The notes under the pieces were generated by a model. The model saw only the letters and a program-made list of their open reading frames with translations. It had not been told where the DNA came from and made no database searches. Of a DNA stretch of 64,000 nt, positions 8,343 to 15,064 are shown piece after piece (the first letter of the stretch is position 1; every line of letters begins with the position of its first letter). The translations under genes were made by a program, and so were the position numbers. Source of the DNA: an uncultured Bacteroidia bacterium (GTDB taxonomy: Bacteria; Bacteroidota; Bacteroidia; Bacteroidales; UBA932); assembly GCA_902792815.1 (NCBI GenBank), contig CADBAY010000004.1, forward strand, positions 62,001-126,000, in the 5' to 3' direction.

Positions 8343-9692
8343 ATGGACACACAAAAAGTTATCAAACAAGCCCTTGAAGTATCCGTGGCCACCAAGGCCC
8401 TGGAATTCGGCGAGGACATTCTGGACAGGGTTCCGGGCCTGTTCAACAAATTCTTCCCCGGAAAGAAGGCAATCGTCTTCGCAGATAAAATCACTTGGAA
8501 GGTAGCAGGCGAAAGAGTTTTCTACGAACTGGCCAAGGCAGGCGTGCCGGCTACCACTTTCCTCATCACCGACGACCGTTTCCACCCCGACTGGAAGTAT
8601 GTCGAGCAGGTTGACAAGGTCATGGAGTCTGAACCTGACGGTATTTTCGTGGCAGTCGGCGCGGGAGTCATCAACGACCTCGCCAAACTCGGTTCTTTCC
8701 GCCACGACCGCCAGTACATCTGTGTGGCCACCACCGCATCCGTTGACGGATATACATCATCTTCCGCCATCGTCAACGACGAGCGCGGAGCAAAGATAAA
8801 CATCAAATCAAACGCCCCTCTGGTGATAGTAGCCGACTCCAAGGTGCTCGCATCGGCCCCCTGGTTCCTCACGGCCGCCGGTTATGCCGACCTTGCCGCC
8901 AAGGTCACTTCCGGCGCAGAGTGGATGATCGCCGACCTGTTCGGCACCGAGCCCATCGACCCGCCCAGCTGGCACGTCACCCAGGATTCCCTCAAGGAAA
9001 TGCTGGACGACCCCGACGGCATCAAGACCGGCAAGCCCGAATCGGTAGAGAAACTCTTCCTCGGCCTTACTCTCGCCGGCATAGGTATGGAAGTTGCCGG
9101 CTCCAGCCGCCCCGCTTCCTGCGCCGAGCATCTGTACGGGCACTACTGGGACATGACCCATCATACCAATAACGGCCGCCCTGTGAGCCACGGCTTCCAG
9201 GTGGCGATTGGCGAACTTACGCTTTGCGCCTTCTTCGACGCCCTGTTCGAGATGGATCTGAGCAAGATTGATGTCGATAAGTGTGTGGCCGCCTGGCCGA
9301 GCCTCGAAGAGGAGCAGGAAAGGGCCAAACGCATCTATGCCGACTTCCCGGTGCCCACTCTAGGTTACGAAGAAATAACCAAGAAATGGCAGCCCAAGGA
9401 AGAAGTAAGGGCTCAGCTCCAGAAAGTTAAAGACACTTGGCCCGAGTTCAAGAAAAAGCTCCAGGCTCAGGTTTGGCCGTTCGAGAAGATGCGCGATATG
9501 TTCCGCAGGGCCGGCGCCCCTACCACTCCGGAAGAGATTGGCGTTACCCGTGCCGAACTGCGCAAGATTACCGATTACGTGCAGCTTATGCGCTGGCGTA
9601 TCAATCTTCTTGACCTTGCCAAGAGGGCATGTTTCTATGATGAATTAATGGACAAAGTATTCGGAAAAGGCGGAGTATGGGAAATACAGTAA
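8343..9692 (+). CDS. sn-glycerol-1-phosphate dehydrogenase family protein (AraM/EgsA-like)
   Basis: A 449-residue member of the iron/nickel-dependent dehydroquinate synthase-like fold. The NAD(P)-binding region has AVGAGVINDLAKLGS, followed by the family signature ATTASVDGYTSSSAIV. Metal ligands are placed at the Asp in that region, the His in PASCAEHLYG and the His in GRPVSHGFQVAIG. Known members make or oxidise sn-glycerol-1-phosphate with dihydroxyacetone phosphate. Here it overlaps by 16 bases a GatZ/KbaZ-like gene, which suggests a role in sugar or polyol phosphate breakdown, not in ether lipids; no prenylglyceryl phosphate synthase is nearby. TATTTTTG at 8277-8284 is a likely -7 box, 59 bases upstream. 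Confidence 0.85.
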   Translation: MDTQKVIKQALEVSVATKALEFGEDILDRVPGLFNKFFPGKKAIVFADKITWKVAGERVFYELAKAGVPATTFLITDDRFHPDWKYVEQVDKVMESEPDGIFVAVGAGVINDLAKLGSFRHDRQYICVATTASVDGYTSSSAIVNDERGAKINIKSNAPLVIVADSKVLASAPWFLTAAGYADLAAKVTSGAEWMIADLFGTEPIDPPSWHVTQDSLKEMLDDPDGIKTGKPESVEKLFLGLTLAGIGMEVAGSSRPASCAEHLYGHYWDMTHHTNNGRPVSHGFQVAIGELTLCAFFDALFEMDLSKIDVDKCVAAWPSLEEEQERAKRIYADFPVPTLGYEEITKKWQPKEEVRAQLQKVKDTWPEFKKKLQAQVWPFEKMRDMFRRAGAPTTPEEIGVTRAELRKITDYVQLMRWRINLLDLAKRACFYDELMDKVFGKGGVWEIQ

Positions 9693-11014
9693 TCAACCCT
9701 ATGATGTCTATTATCAGGCATCGTCAGGAGGGACTCAAAGCAGGTATCCCTTCGTATTGTACTGCAAATGAAATAGTAATCGAGGCCGTGCTCGAGCAGG
9801 CGAAGCGCTTTGGCGACAGTGTGCTTATAGAGGCCACCAGCAACCAGGTCAACCAGTTCGGCGGATACACCGGAATGAAGCCTGCTGACTACCGCGACTA
9901 CGTGTGGGGTATCGCCGACCGCATCGGATTCGACCGCAGCAAGATCATCCTTGCAGGCGACCACCTCGGCCCCCAGCCCTTCCAGAACCAGCCCGAGGCA
10001 GAGGCTCTCGAGAATGCCAAGGAGATGGTAAGGCAGTATGCCGCAGCAGGTTACACCAAGATCCATCTGGATACCAGCATGCGCGTGGCCGACGACGACC
10101 GCAGCCAGCCCCTGAGCGACTTTACCATCGCCCGCCGCGGGGCCGAACTGCTCAAGGTGGCGGAAGCTGCCTGGCAGGAACTGCACAAGCAGGACCCTTC
10201 GGCAGTCCACCCCGTGTTCATCATCGGCAGCGAGGTCCCCATTCCCGGCGGAGCCCAGGAAAAGGAGGAGATGCAGGTTACCGATCCCGAGGCTTTCGCC
10301 GCCACGGTGCGCGCTTACAAGCAGGTGTTTGCCGAATACGGCCTGTCGGATCTTTGGAAGTACATAATTGCCGTCGTTGTTCAGCCCGGAGTGGAGTTCG
10401 GCGATGCCGACGTGCACATGTACAACCGCTCTGACGCCGCCGCCCTGTGCGCCAAGCTCAAAGATTTCCCCGAGATAATGTTCGAAGGCCATTCTACCGA
10501 TTATCAGAGCCCTCAGGCCCTCAAGCAGATGGTGGAGGACGGAGTGGGTATTCTCAAAGTCGGTCCCGCTCTGACCTTTGCCGCCCGCGAGGCCCTGTTC
10601 GCCCTTAGCCACATCGAGGACGAACTTATCGACGAGCCCGAAAAGCGCTCGAACTACATTGCCGTTGTGGAGCAGGCCATGCTGGAGAATCCCAAGAATT
10701 GGCAGAAGTACTATCATGGCACTCCCAAGGAGCAGGCCCTCAAGCGCGCCTACAGCTATTCCGACCGCAGCCGCTACTACATGCCCGATCCCCGCATCGA
10801 GGCTGCTATGGACAAGCTGTTCGCGAATCTGCGCGGCGCCGATATCCCCATGGGATTGCTGCATCAGTACATGCCGCTGCAGTACATAGGTGTGCGTAAC
10901 GGAAGTCTTCCGATGGAGCCGCGTGCACTGGTAAAAGATGCCGTGCGCATTGTCTGCGACGACTACAACTACGCCACCCGCCCCAATTTCGTAGCGGGAA
11001 GCCTGTTTATCTAG
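9677..11014 (+). CDS. GatZ/KbaZ-family protein (class II tagatose-bisphosphate aldolase non-catalytic subunit)
   Basis: A 445-residue TIM-barrel protein of the GatZ/KbaZ family. Typical stretches are PSYCTANEIVIEA, LIEATSNQVNQFGGYTGM, LAGDHLGP, KIHLDTSM and FEGHSTDYQ. In enterobacteria this subunit stabilises the GatY/KbaY aldolase; an Agrobacterium homologue has been reported as a D-tagatose-6-phosphate 4-epimerase, so an independent enzyme is possible. No GatY/KbaY catalytic partner is in the window. Translation is probably coupled to the upstream dehydrogenase (16-base overlap). It converges with tadA, whose 3' end it overlaps by 4 bases. Confidence 0.87.
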   Translation: MGNTVINPMMSIIRHRQEGLKAGIPSYCTANEIVIEAVLEQAKRFGDSVLIEATSNQVNQFGGYTGMKPADYRDYVWGIADRIGFDRSKIILAGDHLGPQPFQNQPEAEALENAKEMVRQYAAAGYTKIHLDTSMRVADDDRSQPLSDFTIARRGAELLKVAEAAWQELHKQDPSAVHPVFIIGSEVPIPGGAQEKEEMQVTDPEAFAATVRAYKQVFAEYGLSDLWKYIIAVVVQPGVEFGDADVHMYNRSDAAALCAKLKDFPEIMFEGHSTDYQSPQALKQMVEDGVGILKVGPALTFAAREALFALSHIEDELIDEPEKRSNYIAVVEQAMLENPKNWQKYYHGTPKEQALKRAYSYSDRSRYYMPDPRIEAAMDKLFANLRGADIPMGLLHQYMPLQYIGVRNGSLPMEPRALVKDAVRIVCDDYNYATRPNFVAGSLFI

Positions 11015-11448
11015 CGCTTATCTTTAAAGAATTCCAGCATCAGGTTGCTGCACTCCTCGGAGAGCACGCCTGATGCTGTTTCTGTTTTGGGATGCAGCAG
11101 GGAAGGGGAGTAAAGGCTGTATCCCCGTTTGGGGTCGAGAGCTCCGAACACTATGCGGCTCACCTGTGCCCAGCATAGTGCGGCGGCGCACATGGGGCAA
11201 GGCTCTACCGTTACATATAAAGTACAGTCGGTCAGGTATTTGCCTCCCAACGACTCGGTAGCTGCGGTAAGGGCTATCATCTCGGCGTGTGCGGTAGGGT
11301 CGTGCAGGCGCTCTGTCATATTGTGTCCGCGGCCTATGATGCGGCCTCGGGCCACCACCACGGCGCCGATGGGTACTTCGCCCTCGCTCCGCGCCGCCTG
11401 CGCCTCCCTCAGCGCCTCCCTCATGAATCTTTCATCTTGCAGTTCCAT
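11011..11448 (-). CDS. tadA: tRNA-specific adenosine deaminase
   Basis: A 145-residue zinc deaminase. HAEMIAL supplies the first zinc ligand and catalytic Glu, and EPCPMCAAAL supplies the two Cys ligands. VPIGAVVV and RGHNMTE near the N-terminus and the C-terminal ECSNLMLEFFKDKR are typical of TadA, which converts A34 to inosine in tRNA-Arg(ACG). Length matches the family. It follows the glycerophosphodiesterase gene on the same strand, separated by a hairpin at 11472-11499. Confidence 0.92.
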   Translation of the reverse strand: MELQDERFMREALREAQAARSEGEVPIGAVVVARGRIIGRGHNMTERLHDPTAHAEMIALTAATESLGGKYLTDCTLYVTVEPCPMCAAALCWAQVSRIVFGALDPKRGYSLYSPSLLHPKTETASGVLSEECSNLMLEFFKDKR

Positions 11449-11471
11449 TGATTATCAGTAACTTATGAATA

Positions 11472-11499
11472 TTGACCTGGTGAAAAGCAACCAGGTCAA
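11472..11499 (-). terminator. Hairpin between the glycerophosphodiesterase gene and tadA
   Basis: A perfect 10-bp inverted repeat, TTGACCTGGT at 11472-11481 and ACCAGGTCAA at 11490-11499, with an 8-base loop, sits just after the stop of the 11520 gene. There is no clear T-run, so it could be a terminator, a processing site or an attenuation hairpin. Confidence 0.5.
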
Positions 11500-11519
11500 G
11501 ATGTGTAAGTGGGTTATAA

Positions 11520-12362
11520 TCAATAGATGACGTTGAGCCAGGGGGCATTCTTTTCGAGCCACGGCTTCATGGTGAAGGGGATGTCGGTGCACATGGCATC
11601 GGAGCCAAGATATGCGGCCAGCATAAAGTCTTCAATCTTGTGCGTAGGCCACAGGCTCACTATCATTCCTTCTTTGTGCGCCTTTGCTACCATGGAGCGT
11701 GTGGTGCCGTCGGTCTTGCATCCCATCACCCAAATGTCTTCACGCTTGCAAGTCTCTATAGTCTCATCGGTTACGCCGCTGTTGAAGATAATCAGAAGCT
11801 CCGACTCGGGCCCTTTCGATTTCATTTCCGGATGCGCCTTCTTGAGGTAGCGCAGGCCGCGGATGTCTGAGGAAGTGAAGCGCAGCACCGAATTGTGCGT
11901 CCTGATGCTTTTGGCTGCTTGATATACTCTTTCGGCTACTTCTTCTACCAGTTCCTGTGAATACAGCGAATCGGGTTTGGTCTTGAGCTCGAACTCTACG
12001 TACAGATTGTCTTTGTCCTGCAGGAAGGCGATGAAGTCGTCGAAACGCATCATTGTGTTGCCCTTCTTGGTGCGCAGTTGCTCTATCTCGGCCGATGTTT
12101 TGCGCTCGAAGATTCCACTGCCGTTGGTGGTGCGCTCCAGTGTGCAGTCGTGGGTGAGGTAAAGGACACCGTCCGCGGTGCGGCGGATGTCGGTTTCGAA
12201 GCCGGTATAACCTGCGTCCCAGCTGTCCTGGAAGGCCCCGGCTGTGTTTTCATCCCTCTCGAGGCGGCCGCCGCGGTGCGAGAAGGCGCGTATAGTCTGG
12301 GTTTGTGCATATGCGCCAGCCGCAAGGCATAGGGCGCAAAGTATTAAGAATGCTTTTTTCAT
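11520..12362 (-). CDS. Exported glycerophosphodiester phosphodiesterase
   Basis: A 280-residue protein; the ATG at 12362 is preferred because it opens the signal peptide MKKAFLILCALCLAAGAYAQ. The GDPD TIM-barrel motifs are in order: SHRGG and ENTAGAF at the N-terminus, then FETDIRRTADGVLYLTHD (metal-binding Glu/Asp and catalytic His), and late on VMGCKTDGTT and the C-terminal SDAMCTDIPF. It hydrolyses glycerophosphodiesters to glycerol-3-phosphate and an alcohol, probably in the periplasm. A TATATTTG box at 12368-12375 on this strand lies 6 bases before the start, back to back with the polA promoter. Confidence 0.9.
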   Translation of the reverse strand: MKKAFLILCALCLAAGAYAQTQTIRAFSHRGGRLERDENTAGAFQDSWDAGYTGFETDIRRTADGVLYLTHDCTLERTTNGSGIFERKTSAEIEQLRTKKGNTMMRFDDFIAFLQDKDNLYVEFELKTKPDSLYSQELVEEVAERVYQAAKSIRTHNSVLRFTSSDIRGLRYLKKAHPEMKSKGPESELLIIFNSGVTDETIETCKREDIWVMGCKTDGTTRSMVAKAHKEGMIVSLWPTHKIEDFMLAAYLGSDAMCTDIPFTMKPWLEKNAPWLNVIY

Positions 12363-12384
12363 GTTAACAAATATACGCAAGATA

Positions 12385-12415
12385 TTTGAAACTTTCGTAA
12401 ATAATCATATTTTTG
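12385..12415 (+). promoter_or_regulatory. polA promoter, nearly leaderless
   Basis: TTTG at 12385-12388, a 19-base spacer and TATTTTTG at 12408-12415 match the Bacteroidetes sigma consensus exactly. The polA ATG is only 10 bases after the -7 box, so the transcript should have almost no 5' leader. This excludes an upstream TTG start, which would lie within the -7 box. Confidence 0.75.
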
Positions 12416-12424
12416 TGTTTCAAT

Positions 12425-15064
12425 ATGAAACTTTTTCTCATAGACGGCCACGCGCTCGTTTTCAAAATGTATTATGCCTTCCTGGGGCGTCCCATGGTCA
12501 ATTCCAAGGGTCAGGATACATCCATTCTGTTCGGCTTTACAAAGTATCTCCTGGAACTTATCGACAGGGAGAACCCCACTCACATCGCCGTGAGTTTCGA
12601 CCCTCCCGGAGGCACTTTCCGTAATCAATTGTACCCTGAGTACAAGGCCAATCGCAGTGAAACTCCGCAGCTGGTAATCGACGCGCTTGAGCCCCTGACA
12701 TCCATCGTAAAGGCCCTCGATATTCCGGTGTTGATGATAAAGGGTTTCGAGGCTGACGATGTGATAGGCTCGATGGCCGTGCGCAGCGCCGCCGAGGGCT
12801 TCGACGTGTACATGGTCACTCCAGACAAAGACTACGGCCAGCTGGTAGCGCCGCACGTCTGGCAGTACAAGCCCGGTAAATCCGGCTCGGACAACGAAAT
12901 CCTGGGTCCCGAAGATATTTGCAGCAAGTGGGGGATAGACAGCCCCTCGCAGGTTATCGATATCCTCACCCTCTGCGGAGACTCCTCCGACAATGTGCCG
13001 GGGGTGCAGGGAGTGGGCCCCGTTGGAGCGTCAAAACTGCTTACAAAATACGGCTCCGTGGATGAGATTTACGCCCATCTGGACGAACTCACCCCGCGCC
13101 AGAAGGGGCTCTTCGAGGCCGCTGCCGGCCATATAAGCCTCTCGCGCGAGCTTGTAACCATCAAGACCGACGTGCCCCTTGACGCCACGGCAGAAGATAT
13201 GGTGCTCGACCTTGCGTGGACGCCCGAGGTGGAGGCTCTTTTTAAACAATTCGAATTCCCTTCGCTCATCCGCCTGGTCAGAAAGATATCGGCCCGTGTA
13301 GCCGAAGAGCACGGCAGCGGCTTTGGCCCTAACGGACAGGAGCGGGCGGGCGCTTCGGCTGACGGAGCCGGCAGCGTCTTTGGGCCGGTTAAAACCGTTT
13401 CCGCTTCAGACATAACCGACAAAAGAATCGCCATCCACTACTGCGACGGAACCCTCTACGTTGCCGACTCGCACGGCGTCGCTTCCGGATCGCCGTCTGA
13501 CTTCAAAAGCGTACTTGAGTCCCCGTCAGTGGCCAAGGCAGGCATAGCCCTCAAGCCGCAGATAAGAGAACTGCAGTATGCGGGCATAGAGATAAAAGGC
13601 CGTCTGGAAGACATAGAGCTGCTGCACTACCTGCTCAATCCCGAGAGCAGCCACAAGCTTGACATACTGGCATTTACCTACCTTGGTGCAGAAATCGGCA
13701 ACCCTCCTTCGGAAGGCCAGGGATCCCTTTTTGACGAGGCTCCCGCCGGGCCGGACCACAGCAAGGAAGCCTCTTTGCTGCTGCCTCTTTCCGACGCCCT
13801 CCTTGCGGAAATGGACCGTACTGACGCGCGCCTCAGAGAGCTTTACGACAAAATTGAAGAGCCCATGCTTAAGGTGCTCTGCCGCATGGAAACGGCGGGC
13901 GTGAAAGTTGACCTTGATGCCCTCCGCACTTATGCCGACGGCCTCCGTGAGCAAGCAGCGGCCCGCGAGGCGGAGGTGAGGAGCCTCTCCGGCGAACCTA
14001 CCCTTAACATCAACTCTCCCAAGCAGATAGGAGAAGTGCTCTTTGAGAAACTCAAGCTGGATCCTAAGGCCCGCAAGCCCCGCAAGGGCAACTGGCCTAC
14101 CGACGAAAAGACTCTCCAGGAACTCTCGGACCGCAGCCCCATCATAGAGGCCATACTCGACTACCGCGGTCTGCGCAAGCTTCTGGGGACCTACATCGAG
14201 CCGTTCCCCTCGTACGTGAGCCCGCGTGACGGACGCGTGCATACCACTTTCAACCAGGCCCTTACGGCCACGGGACGCCTATCCAGTTCAAATCCTAACC
14301 TGCAGAATATCCCCATTCGTACCGAGCAGGGGCGCGAAATCCGCAAGGCCTTCATCCCAGGCGCACCCGGCTCAGTGATTATGAGTGCCGACTACTCGCA
14401 GATAGAGCTCCGCATCATGGCGCACCTGAGCGGCGACGAGCACCTTTGCGCCGCATTCCGTCAGGGCGTGGACGTTCACGCAGCTACGGCCGCCAAAATC
14501 TTCCATGTGCCTGTCGGGGAAGTGTCTTCCGACCAGCGCCGCATTGCCAAAACGGCCAATTTCGGCATAATGTACGGCATATCGGCGTTCGGCCTGAGCC
14601 AGAACCTCGGATGCTCCCGCAGCGAGGCCGCCCGCCTTATCGACGACTACTTCCGTTCGTTCCCCAGCATACGCGCCTGGATTGACGCCACGCTTGCTTC
14701 CGCCCGTGCCAACGGCTACGTGGAGACTCTCCTTGGGCGCCGCCGCTACGTGCCCGACGTGAACAGCGGCAATGCAACCGTCCGTTCCTTTGCGGAGCGC
14801 AACGCAGTCAACGCTCCCATCCAGGGCACCAGCGCCGACATCATCAAGCTGGCCATGGTGGCGGTGGACCAAAAGTTGCAGGAGTTGGGCCTGGGCACCC
14901 GCATGGTGCTGCAGATCCACGACGAATTGCTGCTGGAGGTGCCTGAAGCTGAAATAGATACCGTTCGTGCCCTGCTGACCGGCATCATGCAGGGAGTAAT
15001 TAAATTGAATGTTCCACTTACAGTAGAATGTAATTATGGCTCAAACTGGCTCGAAGCACATTGA
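12425..15064 (+). CDS. polA: DNA polymerase I
   Basis: An 879-residue family A polymerase. The N-terminal 5'-3' exonuclease domain shows LFLIDGHALVFKMYYAF, KGFEADDVIGS and GDSSDNVPGVQGVGP. The central 3'-5' exonuclease-like domain (about 335-470) lacks the DxE motif (IAIHYCDGTLY in its place) and the Exo II Asp, though EDIELLHYLLNPE remains, so proofreading is probably lost. The polymerase motifs are intact: A, SADYSQIELRIM; B, RRIAKTANFGIMYG; C, QIHDELLLEVPE. It acts in Okazaki fragment processing and repair. The gene runs into the downstream sigma factor gene by 29 bases. Confidence 0.96.
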   Translation: MKLFLIDGHALVFKMYYAFLGRPMVNSKGQDTSILFGFTKYLLELIDRENPTHIAVSFDPPGGTFRNQLYPEYKANRSETPQLVIDALEPLTSIVKALDIPVLMIKGFEADDVIGSMAVRSAAEGFDVYMVTPDKDYGQLVAPHVWQYKPGKSGSDNEILGPEDICSKWGIDSPSQVIDILTLCGDSSDNVPGVQGVGPVGASKLLTKYGSVDEIYAHLDELTPRQKGLFEAAAGHISLSRELVTIKTDVPLDATAEDMVLDLAWTPEVEALFKQFEFPSLIRLVRKISARVAEEHGSGFGPNGQERAGASADGAGSVFGPVKTVSASDITDKRIAIHYCDGTLYVADSHGVASGSPSDFKSVLESPSVAKAGIALKPQIRELQYAGIEIKGRLEDIELLHYLLNPESSHKLDILAFTYLGAEIGNPPSEGQGSLFDEAPAGPDHSKEASLLLPLSDALLAEMDRTDARLRELYDKIEEPMLKVLCRMETAGVKVDLDALRTYADGLREQAAAREAEVRSLSGEPTLNINSPKQIGEVLFEKLKLDPKARKPRKGNWPTDEKTLQELSDRSPIIEAILDYRGLRKLLGTYIEPFPSYVSPRDGRVHTTFNQALTATGRLSSSNPNLQNIPIRTEQGREIRKAFIPGAPGSVIMSADYSQIELRIMAHLSGDEHLCAAFRQGVDVHAATAAKIFHVPVGEVSSDQRRIAKTANFGIMYGISAFGLSQNLGCSRSEAARLIDDYFRSFPSIRAWIDATLASARANGYVETLLGRRRYVPDVNSGNATVRSFAERNAVNAPIQGTSADIIKLAMVAVDQKLQELGLGTRMVLQIHDELLLEVPEAEIDTVRALLTGIMQGVIKLNVPLTVECNYGSNWLEAH

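Noticed and set aside
9635-10864. 409-codon frame antisense to the GatZ-like gene
   Set aside because: Shadow frame without motifs.
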